Positions 17,483-25,631 of a stretch of DNA of 64,000 nt are shown piece after piece. Numbering within the stretch: position 1 is the first letter of the stretch; every line of letters starts with the position of its first letter. Where the stretch lies: NCBI RefSeq assembly GCF_029891575.1, contig NZ_JARZHF010000001.1, positions 124,001 through 188,000 of the forward strand. Direction: 5' to 3'. Position numbers and translations under genes: made by a program. The notes under the pieces were generated by a model. That model was not told the origin of the DNA. It ran no database searches and was given only the letters and a program-made list of their open reading frames with translations. The stretch is from Salipaludibacillus daqingensis (lineage in GTDB: Bacteria; Bacillota; Bacilli; Bacillales; Salisediminibacteriaceae).

Positions 17483-18001
17483 CTAAACTCCTTCAATCGG
17501 TTCATCTACAATTAATATTCTATCATCTCTTCTAATTTGCCGATATGCTTCCTCAATAAAGGCTTTTCGTGTCCGTTTGTGCATCAGAACGTAAGATCTC
17601 ATCTCTTCATATTCTTTTTCATTAATTTTTTGTTCATGTCTCCAACGTTCTAATAATGGAATCCTAAAATGTTTCCAATCCATAAAAGCTATGTTTAAGA
17701 CTTGATCAGATTCATTCACTGTAATCATTAACCCTTCATGAACAGGAAAAATAAAAGATCGAAACACAGGTTTGGCATGAAAATGATTGATTTTAGCATT
17801 AAATATATCGGGATTTCGGTTAGGAAGCGAGACAAAATAAGTCAATTCTTCAAATGAGAAGTGAACATCATTGATCATTGTGTGCAATTTAGTAAACTTT
17901 TTTTCTGACCTACGTTTTATAAGAAATTGAAAAAAAGATCGACTAAAAAGAACCACGGAAGTGAGTGTTAAAAAACTAGATAAAATAACTAAAATTAACA
18001 T
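17483..18001 (-). CDS. Membrane-anchored protein of unknown function
   Basis: A 172-residue protein with one N-terminal hydrophobic helix (residues 1-25), a basic stretch (KRRSEKKF), then a soluble domain. I do not recognise it. Its ATG overlaps the stop of the diguanylate cyclase (TGATG), with GAGGTG six bases upstream inside the preceding gene, so the two proteins are made together. The coupling suggests a partner or effector of the cyclase or the permease, by position only. Confidence 0.7.
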   Translation of the reverse strand: MLILVILSSFLTLTSVVLFSRSFFQFLIKRRSEKKFTKLHTMINDVHFSFEELTYFVSLPNRNPDIFNAKINHFHAKPVFRSFIFPVHEGLMITVNESDQVLNIAFMDWKHFRIPLLERWRHEQKINEKEYEEMRSYVLMHKRTRKAFIEEAYRQIRRDDRILIVDEPIEGV

Positions 18002-19548
18002 CAGCGACACACCTCACTTTTTTTTTCATAAAAACAGACCGTTCTGTCTCTACCTAGATTCTTCGCTTCATAAACTGCCTCATCGGCAAGGTGAATTAAT
18101 TGCTCACATTTTGTAGTTGTCTCTGGATATGAAGCGACACCGATGCTAGCCGTAATCCTTCCAAATGGTTGTGCTTCCATCCCTTTAAAGGAATAGCTAC
18201 GAATCGTTTCACGAATCTTCTCAGCTACTTGAACCCCTTTGTCTATACCTGCTTTTGGTAATAGTATAACAAACTCTTCTCCACCAAACCGGCAAACGAT
18301 GTCTTCATCGTTGACTGCATCAGACAGGATTTGTCCCATTTGAATTAGTACTTCATTCCCTAGTAAATGCCCATGGGTGTCATTAAACACTTTGAAATGA
18401 TCAATATCCATTACTAATGCCGTTAGATCCGTTTTATTTGATTCAGCAGACTCTTGTAAATGTGGAAACATCCTGTCCAAAAATCGCTTGTTTTTTAACT
18501 TAGTTAATGCATCTTCTATGGCCATACTCTCTGTTTTTTCATAGAGCATGGCATTTTCAATCGCCATTGCTCCCTGAGTAGCTAGTGGCATGATATTGTC
18601 TAAATCCTCATATTCGATTGGTTTTTGATCAACTATGTTATCAATCATCATTAACCCGATGACTTTCCCCCTTGTGAGCAAGGGAATAATCGCAAATTGT
18701 TTCATTGAAAATCTATCTTTTATTGATTGGAGCAAGTCATCAGAATCAAGAACGTTATCTTCCACGATGATTGGTTCTTTTTCCGTTAACACAAAGTGGA
18801 AAAGTTGATGAGTTTCATTAATATGTATTTGATAAGATCGTATCATTTGATTTAATTCATGATCATTCATTTCTGCTTCTCGCTGCAATTTTATAAAATC
18901 TCGTAACGTTAGCTTTTGGCTCACAACATTTTCCCATATTACATGCCCTTCTTCCACACTCAAAGGTCCAATTGCTAAACGCCCTGAAAAACTATTAGAA
19001 CTTTCATCACTTTGAATGAAAATAAAAGCACGATTGAATCCTAATCCATATCCTGCTGTTACAGCAGTTAAAAAAATATGCATTAATTTGTCTAATTTCA
19101 ATGTACTTTGCAATGCTAATGATACTTCCCTTAAAACATGTAAATTTTTCGATTGCTTGTAAAAGAAATTTTGCCAACGATTTAATCGATAGTTTTGTAA
19201 ATTAAAATAATGAAATATTCCTGCAGTTGAAAAAGAAAAAAGTAAATATCCACTCGTAATAAAGAGCAAATCATTTGGGTATAATTCGACCATATTATAG
19301 ATAGCTATTAATATCAAAGCACCACTAAATGAACCGATCCACTTATAAGAAGCAGCTAACACAAATAAAACAATAAGCCCTAACCAAACAGCGTGTTCAA
19401 AACCTATTACTGCGGCATTTACAACTGAGAATAAAGTACCAGAAATGACGAAAATACTTTTATTTATATGATGAGTATATCTAAATCTTAAAAAGTTGAT
19501 AAACAAGAAAAAGATAGTATTTAACAAAATAACGATGACTGGCATCAT
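18001..19548 (-). CDS. Membrane GAF-GGDEF diguanylate cyclase
   Basis: A 515-residue protein that should make cyclic di-GMP from GTP. The first 120 residues form about five transmembrane helices, residues roughly 140-340 look like a GAF sensor domain, and the C-terminal 170 residues form the GGDEF domain with RFGGEEF near residue 420 and the substrate region DIDHFKVFNDTHGH. The RxxD product-inhibition site is absent at its usual place before GGEEF (NDEDIVC instead), so feedback inhibition may be missing. It is the first gene of an operon with an unknown membrane protein, an NCS1 permease and an NRDE protein. Confidence 0.9.
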   Translation of the reverse strand: MMPVIVILLNTIFFLFINFLRFRYTHHINKSIFVISGTLFSVVNAAVIGFEHAVWLGLIVLFVLAASYKWIGSFSGALILIAIYNMVELYPNDLLFITSGYLLFSFSTAGIFHYFNLQNYRLNRWQNFFYKQSKNLHVLREVSLALQSTLKLDKLMHIFLTAVTAGYGLGFNRAFIFIQSDESSNSFSGRLAIGPLSVEEGHVIWENVVSQKLTLRDFIKLQREAEMNDHELNQMIRSYQIHINETHQLFHFVLTEKEPIIVEDNVLDSDDLLQSIKDRFSMKQFAIIPLLTRGKVIGLMMIDNIVDQKPIEYEDLDNIMPLATQGAMAIENAMLYEKTESMAIEDALTKLKNKRFLDRMFPHLQESAESNKTDLTALVMDIDHFKVFNDTHGHLLGNEVLIQMGQILSDAVNDEDIVCRFGGEEFVILLPKAGIDKGVQVAEKIRETIRSYSFKGMEAQPFGRITASIGVASYPETTTKCEQLIHLADEAVYEAKNLGRDRTVCFYEKKSEVCR

Positions 19549-19615
19549 GTTTGATTCACCTCCGCATGGATTATAAGACCAATTAACTGGATACTATTTT
19601 TCATTACATCGAAAG

Positions 19616-19650
19616 CGCAAGCGCTTGCATCTAATTGAGAAAACGTTTCC
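19616..19650 (-). promoter_or_regulatory. Two adjacent cre-like palindromes upstream of the diguanylate cyclase
   Basis: A perfect 12-bp dyad GCAAGCGCTTGC (19617-19628) and a second half-palindrome AGAAAACGTTTCCA (about 19637-19650) both approach the CcpA consensus TGNAARCGNWWWCA. They lie 68-102 bases before the cyclase start. The rest of the 427-base gap to the TelA-like gene holds only a TTGACA box at 19885-19890 with a poor -10. Confidence 0.35.
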
Positions 19651-19976
19651 AATATCCTGTTACCATATTACCATAATACAAGATCCTTGAAAGAAAATAT
19701 TTCATTAATCAACTTCAATTGTTTACATTCCATAATACCTGTATAATTGAGGTAAATAAGCCCTCCCCTGCATGATATGCATGAAGAAAAGAATGATAAA
19801 TTTGATTCATGTATTTTTTCATGCTCGATGATTCCTGAAACTTTCAGCAATGTTGTTCGTATTGGAGAGTAGTTAACTTTTTTATTGACATGACTTTCAA
19901 TCGTTTTTCAAAAATTGCACCTAAACGGTGAATGAATAGAAATAATGGTAATGACTAAAAAACGGAGGTAATAAAT

Positions 19977-21011
19977 ATGAATCAAAATGATAACAATCCT
20001 AATACTTCTCCTGTAAAAGATAAACAAGCGTCGCAGTATGTCGAAGAGATAAGATCACAAGAAAATTTAAATGATATTCTTAATTCCATCGGCAAATTAG
20101 GAACAAGGGAACAAGAAAAAGCTGGGGAATCTTTAGAGGCATTAAAAAGACCTGTCAGTGATATGATGAATAACCCCAACAATGAATTGCCTGATCAACT
20201 CTCTAAATTAAAAGATGTCGTATCTGATCTTGAACCTAATTATTTACAAGAAGGAAAATTTAAACAGTTTCTATCTAAAATCATTCGTAAAAGTCCCGCC
20301 GAAAAATACGCTCAAAAGTATCAATCCATCGAATCAGAAGTTGAAACGATCATTGGCTCTCTTCTTCATGGAAAAGATCGATTGCAAGAGGATACTGTTA
20401 TGCTCCATCAATTAAAAGATGTTGCTAGAGAGCGAATTACAGGGCTAAATGAACAAATCGGTGTGGGAAAACAATTAAATGAAATGCTTGAACAAGAAAT
20501 ACAAAAAGATGAATGGAAAGACGACCCTTCCGTTGTCCAAAAAGGCCAACAAAAAGTGTTATCTAGAGTTAAAAATATGCAACAAGCCGTCCTTGTTCTT
20601 CAGCAGTCACTAGCTTCTGTTGATATTATTGTTGAAAATAATGATAAATTAGAAGAAGCCATTTTCAATGCTATTACAATGACTAAAAATATCATTACTG
20701 TAACAGCTTCTATTCAGTTATCATTAAGCAATCAAAAACGAGTCATTGACGCAGTTCAAAGTGTGAACAAAACAACCGAGTCAATGCTATTAAATAACGC
20801 CCAAATGCTAAAATCCAATACAGAAGAAACGCTAAAAACATTAGAAGAACCTGCTGTTGCAATGGAAACATTTAAAAAGGCTTACGAAGATGTCTATTCC
20901 GCTATTGAGATGACAGAACAGTCAAACACACGAATTATTGAATCCAGCAAAAAATTCATTACTGAAATGGAACAATTAAACGAACAAATGGAACACAAAC
21001 TATTGAAATAG
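19977..21011 (+). CDS. TelA/YaaN-like toxic anion resistance family protein
   Basis: A 344-residue, almost entirely alpha-helical, highly charged cytoplasmic protein of the TelA family (tellurite/toxic-anion resistance; YaaN and YceH in B. subtilis). Typical family parts visible are the LNDILNSIGKLGTREQEKAGESL N-terminus, repeated helices with leucine heptads, and ITVTASIQLSLSNQKRVIDAVQSVNKTTESMLLNNAQML near the C-terminus. Its molecular role in the family is unclear. An excellent GGAGGTAATAAAT site precedes the ATG. The next gene follows after 27 bases. Confidence 0.83.
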   Translation: MNQNDNNPNTSPVKDKQASQYVEEIRSQENLNDILNSIGKLGTREQEKAGESLEALKRPVSDMMNNPNNELPDQLSKLKDVVSDLEPNYLQEGKFKQFLSKIIRKSPAEKYAQKYQSIESEVETIIGSLLHGKDRLQEDTVMLHQLKDVARERITGLNEQIGVGKQLNEMLEQEIQKDEWKDDPSVVQKGQQKVLSRVKNMQQAVLVLQQSLASVDIIVENNDKLEEAIFNAITMTKNIITVTASIQLSLSNQKRVIDAVQSVNKTTESMLLNNAQMLKSNTEETLKTLEEPAVAMETFKKAYEDVYSAIEMTEQSNTRIIESSKKFITEMEQLNEQMEHKLLK

Positions 21012-21038
21012 ACCTGATAAGAATGAGGGGTGAATCCT

Positions 21039-21974
21039 TTGAATTGGCGTGAGAGACTATGGGAACAAAATTGGATCATTCCGTTATTACCTAATTATAT
21101 GAAACCGTTAGACGAACCAAGCTTGTTAAATGAACACACCAAGGAATTCGTTTATGAAGCAGAGGAATTTATTTCAGATCTCTCGGCTCTATCAGAGTTA
21201 CCTCGATTAGATAAAACGTTTAAAAGAAGTATTCAAGGGTTCTCTTATAAAATTAAAATTAAACAAAAAAAAATTCATGTGGAAATGATTGATACAAACA
21301 AATCTTCTTCAAATATCAAAAAAAGAGTATATATTACCACGTTTCGAAAGAATATAAAAATGGAAAATGGATTCGGTAAAGTGATAGATTCGACAATTTA
21401 TTATCAGCTTCACGGAAAAACGGTTGTTAGAAACATTCGTAAACATCCTTTTTTCATCTCGATTTTTCATCATTTGCATCGGCTTGATTTATCCCTTTCT
21501 GGTGAAACACTTCCCGATAATCCAGTTAAGGTCACATCTAAAAATGAAGAAGTTCAACAACTAGAGCCAACCGCTGATAATCAAGACCAAGTAAAAGCAC
21601 TTTTAAGCTCTGCTGAACATACGTACAAACAATTCAGAGCAATTGATCATAAGGTTGATCAATCATTACGAGATTTATTAACAGAAATTGAACGTTGCAC
21701 CGAAGAGTATCAATTATTAGATTTAGAAGAAAAGCATCATATGAAACGTATGATTCAACATGATTTACCAAATTTGCTAAACACGTATGATACCTTATCA
21801 GAAGAACAAAAACGCTCTTCTTTCCATGAGATGGTTACTTCAATTAAAAATATGAGCAGTTTTTTGCAAAAGCAAGCAAATGATTTACAGTCAACTCGCA
21901 TGGACAGAATGAATTATTTATTGAAACTTAATGAATTGCGTTACGAACAAAATGACGACACAAAAAAGATGTAA
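21039..21974 (+). CDS. Unknown helical protein co-transcribed with the TelA-like gene
   Basis: A 311-residue protein that I do not recognise with certainty. The N-terminal half is mixed and basic; the C-terminal half (from about residue 185) is helical, with DLLTEIERCTEEYQLLDLEEKHHMKRMI. In other Bacillus the TelA-like yaaN follows xpaC, so an XpaC-like or analogous partner role is possible. The start is TTG, eight bases after GAGGGG; the upstream GTG is part of that site. A terminator begins before the stop codon, so this closes the two-gene operon. Confidence 0.65.
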   Translation: MNWRERLWEQNWIIPLLPNYMKPLDEPSLLNEHTKEFVYEAEEFISDLSALSELPRLDKTFKRSIQGFSYKIKIKQKKIHVEMIDTNKSSSNIKKRVYITTFRKNIKMENGFGKVIDSTIYYQLHGKTVVRNIRKHPFFISIFHHLHRLDLSLSGETLPDNPVKVTSKNEEVQQLEPTADNQDQVKALLSSAEHTYKQFRAIDHKVDQSLRDLLTEIERCTEEYQLLDLEEKHHMKRMIQHDLPNLLNTYDTLSEEQKRSSFHEMVTSIKNMSSFLQKQANDLQSTRMDRMNYLLKLNELRYEQNDDTKKM

Positions 21975-22000
21975 GCAATTTATCTGCTTACATCTTTTTA
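21963..22000 (+). terminator. Terminator of the TelA-like operon
   Basis: AAAGATGTAAGCA pairs with TGCTTACATCTTT around a short loop and is followed by five T residues. It overlaps the last codons of the upstream gene. Confidence 0.85.
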
Positions 22001-22069
22001 TATTTAACTTTGAGGACGACAATGCCAAAAAGTATTTCCGGTCCCTATCATTTATCTATCTTTTAATAT

Positions 22070-23272
22070 TTATCTACCATTTGGCTTCGAGTTGGATTTT
22101 CCGCTACTAGCATGGTCTGGCTTCCCAGTGGCGTTTCCATTGTTTCCGCTGCTTCCGCCGTTTCCGTTGGATTTATTGCTGTTTCCATTATTAGTCGACG
22201 AATTTTTGTTACCTTTATTTTCACTCTTGTTATTCTTTTCTTTATTACTATTGTCTTTTTTGTCTTTTTTGCCTGAATTGTTATCTTTTTTGTCTTTTTT
22301 ACCTTCTCCATTATTCTCTTTATCTTTATTATTATTGGCATTCCCTTTCCCAGGGTGTTCTTCTTTATGAGGATGAGATTGTTTCCCTGCCGGATTCAAT
22401 GATTCCTCCTCGTTTTCCTCCGTCTGATCGTCATCCAACGAATTATTTAATTCTGCCGCTTTAGGTTCTATATAGGAATGATCAGATCCGCTGGTATCAT
22501 CATCGTTTTCATCTTCTTCTGATGAATCGTTTAATACACTATCTACCTCAGGAATCTCACTAAAATCTTGGCCTATTGCTTGTTCAATATCAGTCATTGC
22601 TGTATCAGAAAGATCTTTCAGGTCGAAGCTCTTTCCTTCATTATTAGAAAATAAAAATAATTTCGCAGGTGAAACGGAAAGTTCTTTCGCATCTTCCATC
22701 ATTTCATCATCCACTAATACATAGTGGATATCAAAGTTATATTCATCAGAAACAGACATGGACCAAGACTCAAATTCCACCTCATCTTGAAAAGATAAAG
22801 CTGAACTTAAATATATGGAGCGTGTATCTTTCATCATTCCTTGATCAAGGCTTTCTTTTAATAGTTCGCTTGCAGCATTAAAGAGATTCATGCCTTCCAA
22901 TGGCTTTTCTATTTTCTTTAATAATCTCTTTCCCTTTTCGTTATATCCAACTGTTGAAACAATTTCATAATGATCATTCACCGCTAATTCAACACTAGGA
23001 TTCATATCCAAAGAAACGACACCATATACCGTTGATGTCTGAAAAAATGACGATATAGGAAATATAAGTAAAATTGCAAGTACAGAAGCAAGTGGCACAC
23101 TGTACATTTTTCTTTCAAAAAAAGTCGAAAATTGATAAAGAGGTAAAGCTGAATACGATACTTCTTCCCCTATATCAACAGCCTTTTTTGTCTTTGCTCG
23201 GATAAATTGCCCATCTTTCGTCAAGACGATCATATGTCTGTTCGTGACCTCCATGACGACCCCTTTTTTCAC
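22070..23272 (-). CDS. rsgI: Anti-sigma factor RsgI family protein
   Basis: A 400-residue single-pass membrane protein that holds SigI inactive. The N-terminal cytoplasmic RsgI domain begins KKGVVMEVTNRHMIVLTKDG, a transmembrane helix lies at about residues 55-75, and an outer domain with VVSLDMNPSVELAVNDHYEI follows. The last 130 residues are low complexity: an acidic part and then long Lys/Asn/Gly-rich runs, probably cell-wall facing. GTG is chosen as start because the KKGVVME motif is conserved in the family; it overlaps the sigI stop by one base. A later ATG (23254) is possible. The signal sensed is unknown; family members are linked to heat or polysaccharide sensing. Confidence 0.86.
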   Translation of the reverse strand: MKKGVVMEVTNRHMIVLTKDGQFIRAKTKKAVDIGEEVSYSALPLYQFSTFFERKMYSVPLASVLAILLIFPISSFFQTSTVYGVVSLDMNPSVELAVNDHYEIVSTVGYNEKGKRLLKKIEKPLEGMNLFNAASELLKESLDQGMMKDTRSIYLSSALSFQDEVEFESWSMSVSDEYNFDIHYVLVDDEMMEDAKELSVSPAKLFLFSNNEGKSFDLKDLSDTAMTDIEQAIGQDFSEIPEVDSVLNDSSEEDENDDDTSGSDHSYIEPKAAELNNSLDDDQTEENEEESLNPAGKQSHPHKEEHPGKGNANNNKDKENNGEGKKDKKDNNSGKKDKKDNSNKEKNNKSENKGNKNSSTNNGNSNKSNGNGGSSGNNGNATGKPDHASSGKSNSKPNGR

Positions 23273-24015
23273 TATAACCACTCCCTCAAATAGTCCTTTA
23301 AATATTGATAGTCCTCTAACAAAACAATGACCAGCGCAATAATATATTTGCGGTTTCTTTCTATAGTTTTTCTACTCATCGTAATATATTCCATAAGCTG
23401 TTTTACAGGTAGCCGCTTTTTTTGCATGAGTATCTTCAACAAATCTTCATGTTCAATGATTGTTTTGGCGATTTTAACCATATTTACTCTTGCATCTGTA
23501 TGTTTTGGACACTGAGCAGCAATTTCGCTTAACTGAATTTCAAACAAAGATAATCTCTCTTGAAAATGATGAATTTCTTCTTTTCGATATTCTCTTTCCA
23601 TTCCTTGATAATAATCTTGGAAAGAAGCAGATACTTCGGCAATATTTTCCATATTTTCTCTATCTTCTTCTTTATAATCAAGAGACAAAGATGTTTTCTT
23701 CCGCTGCTCCATTCGAATATAGTCAATAACTCTTCTTCTAATCACTAGACTAGCAAAGGAAAGAAAAGAACTTCCTTTATCTGGAGAATATTTATGAATT
23801 GCTTCACTAAAAGCGATCATTGCAATACTAAATTCGTCATCAGAAGATGGATTAATATATCTTTTACAAACACCTGATGTCACTTTTTTTATAAATGGAA
23901 TGTATTGATCAATTAGTTCATTCTCTGCATGCTCATTAAGTCCTTTTTGGATCATTTCAATTGTTTCATTTAATTCATTATTATGATTTGGTTTGGCTAA
24001 AAGGCGCTTTAGCAC
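23272..24015 (-). CDS. sigI: RNA polymerase sigma factor SigI
   Basis: A 247-residue sigma-70 family factor resembling B. subtilis SigI throughout, for example CKRYINPSSDDEFSIAMIAFSEAIHKYSPDKGSSFLSFA in region 2 and RRRVIDYIRMEQRKKTSLSLD after it. The C-terminal part contains a helix-turn-helix region (QLMEYITMSRKTIERNRKYI). GTG at 24015 is preferred because GAGGTG precedes it at the right spacing; a further GTG at 24024 lies within that site. It is translated just ahead of rsgI, the usual sigI-rsgI pair. Confidence 0.92.
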   Translation of the reverse strand: MLKRLLAKPNHNNELNETIEMIQKGLNEHAENELIDQYIPFIKKVTSGVCKRYINPSSDDEFSIAMIAFSEAIHKYSPDKGSSFLSFASLVIRRRVIDYIRMEQRKKTSLSLDYKEEDRENMENIAEVSASFQDYYQGMEREYRKEEIHHFQERLSLFEIQLSEIAAQCPKHTDARVNMVKIAKTIIEHEDLLKILMQKKRLPVKQLMEYITMSRKTIERNRKYIIALVIVLLEDYQYLKDYLREWL

Positions 24016-24048
24016 AACAAACACCTCACTATGTGTTCAGTATTATGG

Positions 24049-24077
24049 TTCGCGGCTCTCATAAATTATATGGGGGC
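24049..24077 (-). promoter_or_regulatory. Candidate SigI-type promoter of sigI-rsgI
   Basis: On the minus strand GCCCCC (rightmost) and CGAA are separated by 19 bases and lie about 25-55 bases before the sigI start. SigI promoters are described with a CCCCC-type -35 and a CGAA -10, so this fits autoregulation. The spacing should be compared with mapped promoters. Confidence 0.45.
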
Positions 24078-24481
24078 ACATCTAAATATCATATACAAAA
24101 ATATTATATCTGACAGGTGACTATGTTCCTAACTATCGATTACGTTTCGATGTTAGAAGCTTTACAAAGTTATGACGAAATGATATCAGTCTTTTACTTT
24201 CTGCATCTAACATGTAACGTCTATCCTATTCAGTCGGCAATGGTTGATAAATTCTTTTGTAATATAATCGTACAAACGAACATCCCTTACTTTTAAAGAC
24301 CTAGATCATAAGATCTATAAATATAATGTATCTTTGCCTATTCTATCTTTAAAACGTTATTAAAATCATTTTCATTAGTAAAATTAATGTATAAATATTT
24401 ATGTAATAGAAACAACATCATTGTCATTGATCATCGTTTAAACGTCCATTTCAGTTCATATAATCTCCATGTTCAAGGGTG
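24078..24481. other. AT-rich intergenic stretch without recognised content
   Basis: Between the sigI promoter and the next gene I see no gene, RNA, repeat or mobile-element sequence. It is AT-rich, with scattered stop codons in all frames. Confidence 0.6.
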
Positions 24482-24508
24482 TTGTTTAACACCAAATAAT
24501 AGTATAAT
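24482..24508 (+). promoter_or_regulatory. Possible promoter of the downstream unknown gene
   Basis: A perfect TATAAT at 24503-24508 is preceded by TTGTTT at only 15 bases. A short AT-rich hairpin (AAAATGAT / ATCATTTT) lies between it and the start codon. Confidence 0.35.
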
Positions 24509-24576
24509 TAAAGTAAATAAAATGATCTTCTTTATCATTTTAAAATAAGATATTATGATTAAAAGTGGGGTTTCTT

Positions 24577-25536
24577 ATGAATCGAAATGAAGCAAAAAAG
24601 TATATTGGGCGGCAGGTCATAATAGATAAATCTGACCATGGGAAGTTCACAGGTGTTTTAGAGCAAATAATTGCTGATCCTAACTCACCATGGAAAGGTA
24701 AAATCCGTATTAAAGGCATTTATTCTTACCCTCCCAATCTATTAGATTCAAACCAGTCTCTTCTATACAATGACAATGACATTATTGAAGTACCAGGGAA
24801 ACAAATTTCTGGATTAACTGAACCGATTAAACAAACATTTAACGAGTCATTAGCGTCAGCACTGAAATCGAAATGGGATGAAATAAGAGCTATAAGTGAT
24901 GAATTTGATAAATCTCTTTCTTTTATTCAGCAAGAATTAAGGAAATTAGATTGTGAACACGTCATTTTTGAAGATGCTTTTGTTTACTATCAATTAGTGA
25001 AAAAGGGGCGAGGCTTGTTTATTTATGATGAAATAAAAAGAGAATCTCTTTCTTTAGAAGGATGCCCTTTTGAGTTCGAAATAAAAGTTAATGGGGAATG
25101 GAAGCCATCCTTATATATAAAAGGATTCACTTTTGAAACAAACGAAAATGAAAGGATAGAGTTAAAACACGGATCAACAGTTCGATTAAATAAATCTCAA
25201 TTCGATCCATATCGAATATTGATGAATGAGCTAGAAGAACCATCTTTACATGCTTTAGACCGTGGTTTACAAAAATTAGGCATAGGACATGAACATTCCG
25301 TTTATTGTCATAACTCCCTGCTTATTCAACTGTTAAGTTCATTTAACCACCAATCATTCTCGGGTGTTAATTTTATTTCTTACGCAAATGGCACGAACCA
25401 ATTTGTTGTGCAACACCACTATGAACGAACCATTTTAGAAGATGAACCTGACATTACTTTTGATAGATTTGAATTTACTTCGGACCAAGGAGAAAGAGTA
25501 TTAACGACTTATGCGACGCAGTTTTCTAAAGATTAA
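24577..25536 (+). CDS. Conserved-looking cytoplasmic protein, function unknown
   Basis: A 319-residue soluble protein. It begins with a short KOW- or SH3-like stretch (YIGRQVIIDKSDHGKFTGVLEQI) that may resemble DUF2777-type Bacillus proteins, but I am not sure of the family. The middle is helical (KWDEIRAISDEFDKSLSFIQQEL) and the C-terminal part is mixed. There is no signal or membrane segment. The ATG follows GTGGGG at eight bases; an upstream GTG is part of that site. It is monocistronic and ends at a strong bidirectional terminator shared with ydbT. Confidence 0.72.
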   Translation: MNRNEAKKYIGRQVIIDKSDHGKFTGVLEQIIADPNSPWKGKIRIKGIYSYPPNLLDSNQSLLYNDNDIIEVPGKQISGLTEPIKQTFNESLASALKSKWDEIRAISDEFDKSLSFIQQELRKLDCEHVIFEDAFVYYQLVKKGRGLFIYDEIKRESLSLEGCPFEFEIKVNGEWKPSLYIKGFTFETNENERIELKHGSTVRLNKSQFDPYRILMNELEEPSLHALDRGLQKLGIGHEHSVYCHNSLLIQLLSSFNHQSFSGVNFISYANGTNQFVVQHHYERTILEDEPDITFDRFEFTSDQGERVLTTYATQFSKD

Positions 25537-25581
25537 TCAGTACAGCCATCCATCAAAAACGATGTAACTGTCATAATAAAT

Positions 25582-25631
25582 AAAAAAACATCCGTGATCA
25601 CGATTCCTCGTGATCAGCGGATGTTTTTTTC
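25582..25631. terminator. Bidirectional terminator between the unknown gene and ydbT
   Basis: ACATCCG-TGATCACG and CGTGATCA-GCGGATGT form a long stem with one small asymmetry. It is flanked by A-runs on the left and T-runs on the right, and so works in both directions. It overlaps the end of ydbT. Confidence 0.88.

Noticed and set aside
19668..19850. A 60-codon minus-strand open frame upstream of the cyclase
   Set aside because: There is no ribosome binding site, the composition is unlike protein, and it lies in a promoter-bearing gap.
22063..22370. Low-complexity open frames on both strands over the end of rsgI
   Set aside because: They mirror the Lys/Asn/Gly-rich tail of RsgI and have no start signals.
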